A DNA stretch of 64,000 nucleotides, from contig NC_134952.1 of the NCBI RefSeq assembly GCF_965638725.1, positions 59,498,065 to 59,562,064 of the forward strand. Direction: 5' to 3'. The notes below the pieces were generated by a model. That model was not told the origin of the DNA. It saw only the letters and a list, made by a program, of their open reading frames with translations, and made no database searches. Numbering within the stretch: the stretch's first letter is position 1; the number at the start of each line of letters is the position of its first letter. This DNA is from Aptenodytes patagonicus (lineage: Eukaryota; Chordata; Aves; Sphenisciformes; Spheniscidae). A program made the position numbers and the translations under genes. Below are positions 25,777 through 40,788 of the stretch, in pieces.

Positions 25777-28700
25777 TAAAATTGGCTAAGCTATTTTCAT
25801 ATGCACAAGCAGGCATAACTATTATAAGTAGTCCTTTCTTCTGTGTAGAACAAGTAGTCTAGTAGTCTATGTAAAGTAGGGTGGAATAATGTGTATGTCT
25901 ATGGTAAAAGTCAGTAACTTGCACTGACTTTTAAAAAAGTTAGAAGGATGACGGAAATACATCTCAGCTGACCAACCACAGGACAAGGCACAATGCCTGT
26001 CAAATATCAAAGCTAAAGCAGTTGGACTAAAGAAATTTTCAGCTCTAACAAAAATCTAAATAATTACACTTCTTGCTTTAAAAGTATTTTTCATTGATAT
26101 GTAGTGTTTCTTTTTTTAAAAGCAGAATTCTACAGGTTGCAGGCAGTTTACACTTTCCTGTGTACACTGCTTTCTAGTCATTGGACAGTCTGAACAAGGT
26201 AAGTAGCTGCCTGGCTTAGTTTTACTCTGCAGGATGAATGTTCCCATAAACAGTTTCTGTGGGTTTTTTTTTTTCCTTAATTTGGACTTAGAGAAAGTTT
26301 ATTTTAAACTCTTAAGCATCATAGGGTTTGGACTAATCTCTCTAGCTCTCTTACATTTGAGGAGCTCAGTACTGAATGACTTGAAGTTAAAATGGGACAC
26401 TATTCTTCCTCAAAGGCCTGAAGTGCAGAGAAGAGTTGCGAGAAAGCAGGAGCTCTCTGTTCTATTGTATAGCATTAACGGCAAACACTAGAACTATGTT
26501 CTTTTACCTTACCCACAACTTACTTGGAGTGTGCGTGCATGTGCGCTTTCTTCGTATTCACCCTCTGCATCCTGTTGTAGTGAAATCAAACACAAAGTTT
26601 TAGCATTGCAAGCCTTTCTAGAACATGTTTAAGGCAACACAGTTTAATCAAAATTTGACTGTGATGCATGTAATATGCAGAAAAGGTTGTTGGTTATCAA
26701 AGTCTGCATTGCAATTATAAGGACAGCTACAAGAGGAGTATTGTACTTAGTTCTTTGAGCAAATTATGTGAGGCCTACTATCTTGATTAATCTTCCATAA
26801 CACTCAGCTATTACAAAAATGCTTACTCTGGTTTTAATGGTTTATATTACTCAGCAGGTGTTAGACTGATATTACATAGCTTATGATTTGGTCACGCGTT
26901 GCTGAGAATGGAACATGAAAAATCTTACACGTGCATTGATAGTGATATTCTATAGTGTTTTCAATTAGAATCAGGTTACGAGCCTTCCTCCTTTCATCAA
27001 AGGGCTTGTAAACTGCAGGACATAGTATTTTTGTTGTTGTATGTTTGTAATAGTGCAGTTCAATGGAGTAACAGACAGTCTTAGTGGACAGAAAATGCAT
27101 TGTTATTTAGGATGACTTTTTTGTTTTGTTGCTATTATGACTGTTTTAAAACACTCTTTTTTCCACACCTCTCATCTTGTCTTCTCATGAGTCCTATAGG
27201 TCTAGGATAGGTCATAGATAGAGTTAAAGAGCAAAGGCAGCCTCTACTTCACTTTTTTTTTTGCCAGTGCTGTGTCACTTCATAATTCCAGGTGTGTGAA
27301 TTGGAAGTACATGTACATGTAGAAAACCTCTCCACTTTCTTAGTTTAGATTTTCTTGGGCATTGTTTGAACTATGAAGTGGCTGCTGCTTGTGTCTCTGC
27401 TAAATCTCACCATCTTTGACACAAACTCATCATGAGCAAAGTGTCAGACTTAGTCTGAGGGAACAGATTGAAATGCTTCACTTGAAGCAAGTCTGTTTGG
27501 GGAGTTAAAGGCACGTAGGCCAGATGTACTCATGAGTTGACCCATTCCTTAGCTCAATAGGACCTTCTTTCTGAGGAAATCAAAGCATCAAAACTGGTTA
27601 ATCAGTTTTAGCCTAATGTTTAATGTGCAGCCTGATGTAACTTAAGTCTAGCCTTGTCTGAGAGGACCTTTTTGTCTGTGTTTACCTCGTAGCCAGGCAG
27701 CACCTATAGAGTGATCGCCCGTGAGGTATGTTTGCAGATAATCAAGATGTATTTCAAATAGATCTTCACATTGGTACATGTCAAACAACATACAGCCTTT
27801 TACCTAACAGTTCAGAATGGAGTTACTACTTTAGAGGAAGTATGTAGGTGTGTGAGCACCCTCTTGTCTTGTGTTATTGTGCTTCCTGTATGTGTGATGA
27901 AAAATGGTTCATATAGTTAAACTGAATAGTAACTTGTTCCCTAGTTTTTTGGCTTGGTTTTGGTGGTTTTTTTAAATTGTCTGCTGTGAAGTCTGCACTT
28001 TAGCTCAAATGTTGAGGGTTAGTGGAAACTTGAGTTCTTTCTGGAAAGTGTCTCACTATGTGTGTTTGAATATTGAGTGTTCTGGTATCTGAACATGCTT
28101 AAGAAATTTTACTGTGAATTCTGACTGTGGACACTTCAGGTGACTGCCCTGACTGATTCCTTGCAGAGTAAGAGATCACAGCTTGTGCCATCATAGGGCT
28201 TGTGCTGTTGCCCCATAAAAGCAGAGTTGAATAGGTCTCAACTCTGTCCAAATCTGTTTCCTAAATCTTACTGTCAGACATGAGGAAACTTTGGGAAGCC
28301 GAGAGCTTTTTCTGAATAGACCTCTTTAGACTAGGATAGTTAATTACTCTGTTGGAATTGAACTATTTCAGAGTTGAAGATGATAGAACTTTTTTGAGTG
28401 TATGCTTTAGTATAGCTATCCTAGGAATGTAGTAAGAAATATTTTTGGCTTTGGAAGATGTCTTTACTCAAAAGATGTGACACTCCTTTTCTGCTTATGA
28501 CCCACACATCTGAGTATTCAATACTTAAGGCCGGTCACAATATGCATTGTTTTAAATAAAAGGAAATCAGGTTTGCTCAGAGGCTGGATGTGATTTTTGG
28601 GCTGACTTGTTTCCCAGTCTTTGCTGGAATGCTGACACTACTATGTAGAAAACCTGTTTCTTGTGTGTTTGTCTTGAGCGAGATACTGAATGATGGGAAC

Positions 28701-31700
28701 TCATCTGGGAAGTTCTAGGAAGGGATAATATATCTGCTGTAGGGCATAGATCCTGCTTTCTGAAGGACTTAAACTACAAAATTCTAAATCAATTTGTATC
28801 TTATGCCAGAGCAGCATTTTGCATTCCTTGTGGTGTAAAGACTTTTTTAGACAGTTTCCTTAATATTGTGCACATATGAAAAAAGTTTAAAAGAGCTTCT
28901 GGTTATTTAAAAAAAAAAAATCCAACAGAAGACGACTTTGACTTCTTAAAAGTCAAAGTATTAGGAGGGGGAAAAAATAGATAAATTCCTTCTTTTATTT
29001 TAAAAAACAAAACAACAAAAACCACCCAATACATGGGTAACTTGTGATCCACTATCTTTGTTTATACAGATATACAATAGAGATAACTGCACTTCATGCA
29101 GTTAAATAACATTAACATTGACCTGTAATATGAGTTAAAATTGCGTGGCCTAGGCTGTTTGCATGAACTATCTCTAATTATTACTGCTGCACTGAGGGGA
29201 GTGGAGCAGCTTAACATGGGATGGAATTGGCTTGTATCCCAGCTTGACTTCTGCTTCCAGCTAAATAAAAGATGCCCTTCTGGGTGGCAGCTTGTATGGC
29301 AAGTCCTGAACCAGCCCCATGTTTGTATCGTGTCTTGATAAAGCAGTGTTAAGAGATTGCATGATCTGGGATTAGTGTAGAATGTTTCAGGCCATCTTCT
29401 TGGGCTGCCCCAGCTGTCATTAACAACTTAGTACCACTCAGATGTTAGTGTTGTAGCCTAATGTATGTGGGTCTTTTGTTTTCTTCCTAATTGGTTTGCA
29501 TTAGTCTGGAGGGCTTTTGTCTCTCTCCTTTGCAGTCCTGTAATTGCTACTGTGGAGGTGTTTCTTATTATACAATATCTGTCATGTGCAGCAGCTGGTA
29601 TTCATATATTTAATATTGTCCTTGTTATATTGTGAGGTAAAGTGTTATCTTCTGTGCTTCAGTTATGCAGCTATGAAATTGTGAAGTTACCTACTTTTTA
29701 AAGTAGTGACTATCAAGTGAAATTGGCATGGTTGGCCTTCTAGATTAAGTGCCTATGAGAGTTCCCTTCATGCCCTTTGCTGTCTCTCTAGAATAGATGT
29801 GAGTTCTTAGGGTGTTATTGGCACCGCTGATAACTGGATGCACTGTCCTGCTCCTGGCGAGGAGAGTAGTTAAGAGCAGAGGCATGTGCAATGGCTCTAG
29901 CTGTGAAATGGCCATGCAGCAGCAGTTCCTGGAACAGCTGATTTTAGCAGAGGCTAGATTCTGCAAGCCCTTGTGCTGGCTTGTGTTTAGCTAGGTAGGT
30001 ACCTTAACATGTGGCCTGGATTGCTGTAGTACTATGTTGATGAAAGCTCTTGAAAGCCAAGCCACTGTAGTGTCTAGCTTTCAAGTTCTGCTCTAGACAA
30101 TAATTCTCTCAGATTATGTCAACTTGTCCTAAAGTTAGAAGGTTACTTCTGAAGCCAGTACGTGAACTGTCCTTGCTGATACATGCAAATCTCTTTGGGC
30201 ATAACTGGTATTTTTGAGGAAGACTCATGCAGGAGCACAGCAGAAAACAGCAATGTTTAATCAGGTGTCCTTCTTCATAAGAAGATACTAGTTGGTAGAC
30301 CAGAATAATTGTTTTTACTGTGCCGTAATTTTGCTGAGTTCTGCATTCTCTTCCTTTAAAACCGATTACACTATTTCCAGTTGAACACTTAGTTCTTTCC
30401 TTACACTTTTGTAATTGATCACGTGGAATTAGTTGATTCACCACTTATTTACTGTACGCCATGGTTACTTAGCACACATTCACAACATCACTGGTCTTGG
30501 TGAGTCTAGAGATGAGACTAGCTTTATTCTCTTAATCAGTTTTGTTGTCTGCAGTTCTGGCTGCTGCAGTGTGTTTTGGAGGAACAGTTTATAGAATCTG
30601 TTTGTCACCTGGCAGTTACAGTCTTTCCGTATTTCAGCTAGTCTATGTGACACCTCTTTGTCCTCCCTTTCCTCTCCCAAATCAGTGTATATATAGATGT
30701 CTGGCTGGACATGGGATAAGAATGCTTTAAAATGCTTTTTGAATAACTTTTATAAAATGCTTTCTGCTAGAAAGAAGTTTTAGAGCTCTAGGACCTCACA
30801 TGAAAATATGACCAAGAACTATTAAATAAATTTGGAAATAACTTTTTTCAAATGTCCTTTCTGAAACATCTTGTTTGATCATACATTCTGTTCTGTGTGT
30901 GTGTGTGTCCCAGTTTCTCGTGAACAGTAAGACAAATGTCAGAACTGGACTTGAGTTCCAGCTTGTGTTTTTTATTGTGGAAATAGTATCTTGACTCAAA
31001 ATTTAAAGCAATAGTAGTGTTACTGTTCAAGTCTTTAAACAAAGAAATGGAAAATAAACAATGTTCGGCTGCAGCACACTGCAACTGATAAAAATGCCAT
31101 TTAGCAGACAGTTTGATTGGCCAGCTTGTATTTCCACCTCACATTCATGCTTGATTAGTTTGAGTGGTCGTTTACTTTCCTATATTCCTAAAGATAACAG
31201 GTTCAATGATGACTAGAAGCCTCCCTTGGGCATAACAGGTAGCTTACAGAGTGGAAGTTGCTACCTGAGGTATGTGGTACAGTGTGTTATAAAAGCATTC
31301 TATGTAGATTCAGAGTAATGTCAGTACTTTCACACCAGATTTTACCAATTGGCAGGGTAGATCCGTATAACTCCAATGATTAGTTTATTAATTTAATTTG
31401 TACCTTTTTAGTCATGTTGTAGATGTTACAAAGCAGTTGTCTAATGCTACAATGAGAGAATCTAATGATGGCTTTTCTAGGAGCAATGCTGAAGATGGTA
31501 ATTGGCTGTTTTCTTGCAGGAATAGTTTTAATCTTGTAGTTTTAGTAAATGAGAATTTGGGATAAGCATCACCAACTTTGTTCTTTAAATCCTTTTTAAA
31601 AGCTTTAAAAAAGCAATAAACTTCTCAAACTATTAGGTGAGAAGGGGAAGGAAAATAAATGAAAGGATTGTTGTGAATGGTAAAAGCCTCTATGCTGAGC

Positions 31701-34700
31701 CTCATGAGAAGCTTGGCATAAAAAGATTTCGTTATTGCAGTGATGTTCAATGCAGGGTTGTTAAATGCTAGAGGATAGAAAATATTTCTTACCAAAGGCA
31801 GGGAATAATGAGAGGTTTGAATTATTTTGGAGATGTTTAGTTAAGTACTTGGGTAAATAGTAGCTCTGCGAGGGGCAGTAAATACAATTAATAGTATTCT
31901 CGGCCTCTTCTGACTAGGGTGAGGCTCAAATGGAGATAGCAAAATGTCTGGAAAAGGTATTACAGAAAGAATTTGGGTGATACTTGTAATTATTTTCTAC
32001 TGCTGTCCCACTGTTACCATCCTCTTGAAACTTTATTTAACGATGATACCCAGTGTTGTGGTGAGATAGTGTGCCAGGCAGGAGAAGCGAGAATTCTAAG
32101 GAAATGTGTGTTCTGTTTGTCAATCTGTGGCAGAAACAAAAATGAAGGAAGTGGTGAAGTGCATAGTACTTAAGTGTTTAGTGTTTAAAGCTGAACAGTG
32201 TCTTCTTCCCTGACTAATTACATAATATAAAAAGGAAATGTTTTTTTTCTTGTCAGTATCACGTGGAAAGTATTTTCTTCTATTAATAGGAAATCTTGAG
32301 CTAATGGAACACTTGAACAAGTTTAAGGAAGACCATGGGACTGCATTGGGAGCTTAGGTTGTGATGACTTTTTTGAACAGTTTTAACTGTGTAGTGCTTA
32401 AACTTGATGGGTAGAATTTCAGTGAAAAACCCAGTTACATATAGGAAACTTGATATAATTTTGGTTATTGCAAACTGGAAGCTCGAATAATATATTATGA
32501 AAGGATTCAGTGCTGTTCTAATCCCCTACATAAACATCTGTGTGGGTTGATCGTGGTAGTCACTGAAATTGCTCCGTAGTCTTAACTTCTTGGTGTTAAA
32601 ATTAAACTTACCTGGTTTTACTTCTGAAAGTGTGGCATGAAAAGCTGCAAAAAAGAAGTGAGAGGGAAACAAACATTCAGTGTGTGAGCTGGACATAGAT
32701 TTGGATGTCTGAGCCTATGAACAAACAGCTTGAAAAAGAGGTCTGAGTATTCCCATCTCTATTTTACTGGGGGTGTTGGTTGTGATGTGAGAACCTTATG
32801 CTGTTGCTGCTTGGTGGTAGGTGGGGTTAGGAACTGGTAGTTGTGGCAAGAAGGTAGAGGGGAAGACCAAAATAGAGAGCAGTTCATGTTTCATGGTCAG
32901 TTCCAGCCAACCTGTGTGTTTACCGTCAATGACAGAGGATGTGTTGTGTCTGTATCATCCCTCTTAACTAATATTCATGAAGCTTTCCAGGCAGCTAAGT
33001 CAGAGTTGAGCAAGCTGAAAACTATCTAGGAGTTTTTTGGGGGAAAGAGGAGAAGGTGTTCAGTGACTTGTTCCCGGCTTGTTTGACAGTGTGTAGTGTG
33101 CTAGATTTTTAGCGTTGGCACAGAGGGTAAAACATTGATCAGGATACATATGCAGGATACCATAAGATAAGGGGGGAGAGGGGGGGAAGGAGATATTAGT
33201 GTTTCTGAAAAGGGATGTTTTCATTGCTTGAGCCTCTGAACACAGCCAAGTGTTGTTCCTATGTAGAGATCCATCATTTGTAATGTGCCAATCAAACTGA
33301 GGGTTATGTGAAACTAGCTTATAGTATGATACTAATCAATTTTAAATATGCCCTGTCCTAAGAATTCATGTGGTGTCTTTCTGCTATCACTAGATGAGGA
33401 TTACAATTAACGGTCATCTCTTTAATGTCATATGCCTTGCAAGGACTAATGTCTGTATTAGACTTCGGTTAAATGTGAGTTACGAGGTATGAACCTCGTG
33501 TATACTTCAGTGCTAAAATAGCTTTTATCTGGGTTGTACAACTTGTGCATGTATTTCTTACTTATTACCTGCTAATGTTGTAAAATACTCTGCAGATTTA
33601 AGCAATTATTGTCCTCTCACTTTAAACTTTTAAGAAGAGTGTTCTTACCGATGCAGGAAATGTTCAAGAATGTTCTCATAAATGTGACCTCTTATTTTGG
33701 AGTTGTCACTGCTGCTTTTTGGGGGTAGCACAGGGGAAAAATTTGACAGGCATTATCTTCTTAATAATTACCCAAATATTTTTAGGGTGTATCACTGATA
33801 AATTTACTCTAAGTATGTGACTTCCTCTTCTAGCTGCCTGATGGCTGATAAGCTGTAGCAGAGTCACTTTAAAGTACACATTAGTCACTGTGATTCCTCA
33901 CTGCCCTGTACTGAGAGTGGTGACTAATCTCTGGGTCTCACTTTCCATTATGAAGTGCAACCTTTACCCATGGTAACTACGTGGAGGATTTCACAAAACA
34001 GTCTAAAACATTCCTGCCTTCTGTGCCAGGCCCCCCCACCCCACAGCCAGTAGTCTGCAACTTCTGTGTGAGCTAGAAGGGATGTGGGGCATCAGGTGTG
34101 CTGCTAGGCTCCTAACAAATCTTTAAACCTTGCTGTGTCTTTGAGAAGAATCTTGTTTTGGATAGTGGTTCTTCAACAGTGTCTGCAAAACTATAGCAGA
34201 ATGAAAGCAATTAGCAGCAAGAAGCCTGAGACACTCAGACAGCAAACTACATAAAAGCCTGATGATCCAGAGGTTTCTTTTGGCACTCTTTCGGAATTAC
34301 TTTGCCTGATAAGACTGAGGTAGTACAGTGACTTCCACTCTTTGTAGAATGTTTATAATAGTCATTTTTAATGAACGGAAAAAAGGACATATGCCCAACA
34401 CTTCTTTGCAATGTTACAAAGTATGCAGTGATAGAGGACCTTTTTTGCCTTTATTCAAAAGCGCCTGATTCAGAGCTTAAGTATCAATTCAGGTTAGCAG
34501 GCTTTTCTGTCCAGATCTGAAATATTGAAACAGGCTCATTTTGGAGAGGATGGATTAAGTAGGAAAAAGACTGTTCTTAATCTCATTTTTCTGGAGTGAA
34601 GAAATTGTGAGGGAGTCTTTAGCCTCTTGGAAAAAGGTCAATATTTCTTTTGGCTCTGTTAAAAAGGGATTTAGCTTTGTGCATTGGCAGTGAAGGCAGC

Positions 34701-34784
34701 CAACGCTATCCTGAGCTGTATTTAATAGGAGTGTAGCCAGTATTTATGGGGAAGTGATTATTCCTGTCTGCTCAGTACTACTTA

Positions 34785-35285
34785 GCTGTATCTAGAATAC
34801 TGTGTCTGGTTTTGGGTCTTTGGTCCAGGAAAAACATAAACTGGAAGCAAGCCCAGCGGAGGGACCATCAGGGTGGTCAGGAGGCTGGAGCACAGGCCCT
34901 GTGAGGGGAGGCTGGGGGAGCTGGGTTGCTTCAGCCTGAAGAAAAGTTGTCTCAGGGGGGCCTAACAGCAGCCCCTTCATACCTACAAGGAGGTCATCAG
35001 GAACATCAGGGCCAGGCTCTTCACAGTGGTGGGAGGATGAGACACAAGGGGCATAATTTGCAATAAGAAGTAGATACAAAAAAAAAAAGTAGATTACGGA
35101 AAAAAACGCCAACCTTTCACTGTGGGAATAACCATACTGTGGATCAGGCTGCCTGGAGAGGTTGTGCATCTTTGGAGGTGTTAAAAGTACAGCTGGATGA
35201 AGCACTGAGCAACGTAATCTGAGGTCATAGCTAATCCTGGCTAGAGGCCTCCTGAGGTTTCTTCTAACCTGAATTATTCTGTTTG
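34785..35285 (+). repeat. CR1 LINE fragment, 3' end, the longest copy in the window
   Basis: This is a 5'-truncated CR1 in the same orientation as the other two. Hallmarks in order are 'gaatactgtgtctggtttt', 'aggctggagcacaggccct', 'ggggaggctgggggagctgg', 'ttcagcctgaagaaaag', 'ccaggctcttcacagtgg', 'cagctggatgaagcactg' and 'ggtttcttctaacctgaa'. An A-rich segment near 35070-35107 interrupts the normal alignment. The 137-codon frame on the minus strand here (34792-35205) is an artefact of the element, not a gene. Confidence 0.9.
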
Positions 35286-38200
35286 CACTTCTGATTCTAC
35301 AGATATGATTCTGACCATTCTCAAAACCTTTGTTTTAGGAAAGACTGTTAACCTGTAAATAAAACTGTCTTTGTTTATGCCATATACATGTGGATTATTG
35401 CCAGAATGAGCTACACCACACTAAAAAATAACAAATAATTGCCATTTAACAGGTATCTTTTAAGAACCAAGGTCACAATAAGGGTAAATAACTGGGAGGA
35501 AAATCTAAGCCTGTCATGGTGTCAGGATACGAAGCACCTTTAAAGGACATCAGACTCTTGGTTACCAAATATGATCCTCTGGAGTGTGGGGACCAAATAG
35601 TTGGAGAGTCTGAAGATGCCTTCATACGATTAAGGAAAACCTACTCAGCAGTGTTCACAATGATAAAAGAGCTCAAAGATACTTTTTTTTTTTTTTCTTG
35701 CTTAGGTAGTCATTGGGGTCCTGGTGAGTGTTCTTAAAAAAATTTACATATTATTTATAATTACATATCTACACATGTGGGTATGAATATTTTTTGTGCT
35801 TTTTGGGACATACTGTTTCAGAAACCTGGCACTGCTGTGGAATACATTGAATACTAAATGCCAGGAAAATGGAAACTAATATCCTTCTTAATATTAAGAG
35901 GTGTGAAGAAACAGAATTCCACAGAACTGGTAAAAATTGGATTGTACAAATAGATAACCAGTAATCTTGAAGCTTTTCCCTTCTATCTAGGTAAGTATAG
36001 GGATTTAGTCCTTAAAAAACAGCTTCTGTTGGTACATTAGTAATCCTAAATGAGAGAATTACTCCCTCTACCTCTTGAGAGTGATTTTGTATCTGCTCTA
36101 TTTCTACTACTGAAAAGAATTTTATACAGGGTAAGTAGTTAATACTTTTTATAAAAGTTGAAATTTATTGCAAGTGACAATATGATGACAATCAATTCTG
36201 AGAGCACTTGAACGAATGGTACTTCTGTAATACAGTTTTATCTTACTTGCACTTCTTTAGCATCACAGCAAGAAATGTGTTGGCAGCCTATTAGAGAATG
36301 TAGATCAACTTGTAACTTTTAGAAAAACTGCAATTCACTTCGTGCATGTATTTATATATTGTAGGCATAAACATTGTACAGCTGAAAGATGAACATAGCT
36401 CTGAAAATATTTTTACTGTAGGGAAATAGAAATAATAAGCAAACCTATTAAACTCAGTCCTGTTTCTGCATACCTAAATGTACTTTGCTCAGCTCTGGTT
36501 TAGCAGTTTTTTGGTGTTTTGTGGTTTTCTTTTTTTTTAATGGTCTACATGCTGTGAGGCATACATATAGCATGGAAGAAGGGATATATAAAAACAGAGA
36601 CCTGGAATGCTTTTAAAAATTAAAAGACAAATCCCAGAAAGCCAGTTTTTATTCATTGCTGTCAAGGTAGCAGAGGCTACCCATCTTCTTCTAGTTCTGG
36701 TCCTATAGGTAGTCCTAAAAATTTGACTGAAGAAAATACAAACTAGCTAACAGTTGTTTCCTGCTAATTGTGATATATATAACAATATGATACTATAACT
36801 TTCTCTCATGTTACCTCCAATTGTGTAATTTTTTCTGTAGTACTTTATTTGCAGACCCTTTTTCTGCAACTACCAAATACAAGAATAGATTACAGCTATA
36901 TCAAATGTTTGAGCCAACCTTAACAAAAGTGAATGAGGTTTAAAAGTACTACTGCCTAGAAACCTTTTCCATCTTGTGTATGAGTGTGTAGCTTTCCTTA
37001 ATATCAGAGTAGATCAGTCTTACTGTTTTGGATGCTCTTGTTCCAATAGTATTGTTCATATTTGGAACAGCAGGTTAAGAACTGCTTATTTGGAAGGCCT
37101 GTGCAAATTGTCACTATTCATTCCTTGATAAATTATAGAAGTTAAAATATTTTGAGAAGTGTTACAGAAGTTCCAAATACCGGATAAGAAACACCAATTG
37201 TGAGCTAACTTTATGTGAAAATGACCTTTATGTGAAAATCAGATGACTAACAAGCTAAATAAAACTGCTTGTTATTCCTAAGTTCTAGCATAAAGAGCCA
37301 AATGTAGACGTGCTTTCTTACACTTGTCTCAAAGCTGTACCCCCAGTCAACTATTTTCTTTTGAATGACAGTCAAATGGGGGTGCAGAAAACTAAAGGAG
37401 CTATTTGCATGGGAGCAAGTAGAAGCTCAGGATAAACAGGTAGGACCTCTGCTCTTTTTGCATCTTTTTCACTCTTAAGATTTTCCTTGAACTATGTTTC
37501 TTGTGGCAATTACGACTTCTGCTGTAATATTGATGGTTAAGAAGCTCTGCTCCTTGATGAGGGTATGTGTCTATTTTTAGAAGGTATTGAAGTGGTTCCG
37601 AAAAGAAAACTTGTTCCTAAAACCTGGGTGTATCCCTTACAGGAATTTTATTTATCCTTTTGGGTTGCTTGGCCAATTTTGTGTGAGTCCTTGAGACTCC
37701 CTCAGTGGATATTCCATAGCTTAGAGCAATTTGGTTTGATTTTTCAGACCCTAGATGTTGGCAAGATGGCCAGGTCTGAGCATTGCTGCCTGGTTACTGA
37801 AGAAGTCTAAGGCCTGCTACTAGGCAGTTTATGGACATCTCCTATTTTTGATATGGGGGCACTCCAGGTTTGACAAAAGAAGCAATAGGATATTTTACCT
37901 AAATTAACATAAGGACAACATGGAAGCTAAAAGGAACACACCCCTCACGAGGACTTGGATGGATATGTGAATTGGGGACAGGAAGTTGGCAGAAAAAACT
38001 GTATTTCTGGGGAGTTCCTTTTACAGCCTGCAGCAGAGGATGATTAGGCTGTTGGCTTCTCTGGCCAGTCAGATTGGCAGCAAGGGGCTGAAAGCTTCAA
38101 GCAGAGTGTTTTTGTCTTTTTCATAAATAGAGTTTCTGCTTTCTTTTAGAATATGGGAGAAACAGGTTGAAAAGGTACTATAAAGGAAAGCCTTTATGTT

Positions 38201-40788
38201 CTTACAGATCACTGATCAGATGATAAATAGCACCTTGAACTATCAATGTAAACAAAGGTTTGACCACAGTATGCACTCTGCTTGAAATAATCTTGATGAG
38301 CCATCAGAAATGGTAGATCAATATGCCTTACAATCCATTTAAAAGTATCAGGAAGGAACACAACTTTTTTCCTGCAAAGCTGTAGGTATAATTGCTTTGC
38401 TTAATAAGTTAATAAAAAAACCTGAGTGCCACTCTACTTTTAGGTTGTTAGGTTATTGTTCATCTGTAGTTCAGATGCTCTTTGATCTTTAAGGCTTACT
38501 TGGATGTCATAAAATATCTGAAAAAAGTCTTCCTTTTACTTACGTTACTAGTGGTGTTAGGTATTTGTGGGGAAGAGAAGTAAATAAGGTTGCTGCTTAC
38601 TGTGATGCTGTCTGTTCTTCAGTAAATGCATAATTCTAAAAATGCTTCAACTGCACAGGATATGAAATGTATCAAGTTTTGCTTGCTGATCTCTACATCA
38701 GTGACTTAAGTATAACATCATGTTGAGAAGAAGGGTCTTGACTTAGGTGAGTGCTAGGTAGACTTGTGTTCCAAAACTTAAGCAATTAGACAGATTCAGA
38801 TTTTTTTCTATGCTGTCACTTAAGCGTTCTGTCATATGCTTATCTTTAGTAGACAGAGGGAATAGAAGAATGTGTGTGTTAAGAAAAGGACTTGTGAAAG
38901 TTGAAATGTTGCTCTACTAGAGTTTTAAGTAAGGCTGTTGCTTTTGCAGCTGCTCTAAAAGAATATTCTTAGTTGTAGGAAGCATCAGAGGGGTTGTTGC
39001 CTGGCTGCTGGGATAAACATCCCCTTCTATTAGTGAAGCAGAGTTTATGGTCTGATTAATGAGAGGGAGAAAAAGCATCTGAAATCACCACTTGTTTTCT
39101 CGGGTGTTGGGTTTTTTGGGGGGTGGAGAGTTGTTGTTCGGGTGTTGTATGTGTGTTTCAGTTTTCATACGCTTGTTGACTAGGGATTTAGAAAAGGTCA
39201 ACCAATGACAGTGGATTTCAGAAACACTGCTGAGAGGTTAATTTAGAAATGCTTCTTGACTGTTTCAGTATTATTTGTATGAATCTCACATATTTGTGAT
39301 TGGAACCTTTACCTCTTCTCTCTTTCAGCAGTAAGAGCAGCAGCTAGGAAATTGGTGGGATTTACATGCTGACCTTGTTAAATGTCTTCTCTATTTGGGT
39401 GGGTGAGGGGGGAGGGACCAAAACACAAACATCCAACTTCCCAGGCTGTTTTGGTTTTAGATTGTCCTTGCTATCAAGACATCAGTTACTGGACAGGTTT
39501 TTTCCACAGCAGGTTATTTTCTCTTAAGCCAAGTTCTGTGATGTACAGTTAGGGAGACTGGCAACTCTAGTTTCCATCATGATGACTCAATTGTACATAT
39601 AGCATGGCAAACTGTGGCTGCCTGTGTTGGCATGCAGAGACTTGAGGTGGTGGTAGTGTTCAACTTCTCTTAGAGGAACAATTAAAAAAAAAAAAGAATT
39701 ATATTTTGCTGGTAGATAGTTTTATCATATACGAAGTGTTCACTACTTTTGTCATAGAGCTGAAGAGAGGAGTAAGAATAGGTACATCACAACTACGATA
39801 AGTGGTTTCACAGAACTTTAAAGGCAGGGGGAAGAATGGCCTTTGTTTTGACTAGAGCAATATCAGTTCTGTATAGGTGAACGGCATTCTTTTCTCTTTG
39901 TAGAAAATGTTGTTATAAAACGTATGCTCTTACCTAATTTTTTATCTAATGAGATTTTACTGAATTGACAAATGTAGCCTGAAATAAGTCCTGTGTGATA
40001 ATGAATCTTGCTATATGTTTCTGTTAAAAAAAAAAAAAAAATTAGACATATTTTTAAGTAATTAAAGGCCAAACACAGATCCATTTGTAGTCTGTTCTAC
40101 ATACAGGCTACCATAACTAAGAATCTAATCCAGAGGTGTATTTCTCAGTTCTCTGAAATTTCAGACGTTATTTAGTGGGTACTTCAGTAGCTGTGTAGAC
40201 ACCTTTTTTACTGTTTTGGTTGAAATACTCATTTAGATTCAAGAAAATTTTAATGGAGCTATCCACTGAGTAGATTTTCTAGATGAATCTAAATTACTTT
40301 ATGCCTTACAAAATCAAATCCTGTAGTGCCCTTCTGTTTTCTGTCCTATCACCTGGACTAACGAGATTACCTGATCTATATGGACAAACCATGTTAATAT
40401 CTGTAGCAACCCTAGGGTCAAAAAGGAGATATTTTGTATGGAATGCCCCTAAGCAATAAAATTTAATATTGTTGCAAACATGGATTAGTCTTAATTCTGA
40501 CAACTGATAAAGCAAGTGCTGTCGTGATCATTAAAGTCTGTGGATATTAGGCTTTTTTTTTTTAAAGGACAAATTGCTACTAGTTCCTAAATGGATCAGA
40601 GTTTTATCAAGTCACTCAGTAGGAACTGGCTTGAATTATTTCACAGTAACCACCTGTCTCTAGTTTGCCTTCTGACTGTATATGTAAGTAGACTTGGATG
40701 GAACTTAGAATAAGCATTTTCAAGATATCTGTTCAGTGTCACATTACTAGTTCTGAAGGTTCTCAGTATCTGTTTTGGTTTTTTGCAG

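Larger units (their letters stand above)
18594..40788 (+). other. SGMS2: Presumed first intron of SGMS2
   Basis: About 22 kb separate the last strong donor of the CpG island from the acceptor of the first coding exon. I recognise no other gene in it. It holds the tandem repeat at 20.8 kb, the solo LTR at 22.3 kb, the stem-loop at 24.1 kb, a run of 28 A at 25749-25776, a CR1 fragment at 34.8 kb and a smaller inverted repeat at 28935-28959. Additional noncoding leader exons could be hidden here and would not be recognisable by sequence alone. Confidence 0.5.

Noticed and set aside
25594..25816. Retrogene or SINE ending at the 28-A run
   Set aside because: The DNA before the run matches no family known to me and no target-site duplication was found.
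34792..35205. 137-codon minus-strand frame
   Set aside because: Lies entirely within a CR1 3' fragment that reads on the + strand; it is antisense of the element.
35516..35737. 73-codon frame with a reasonable-looking peptide
   Set aside because: It runs into a T homopolymer translated as poly-Phe and matches nothing recognised; no splice context of interest.
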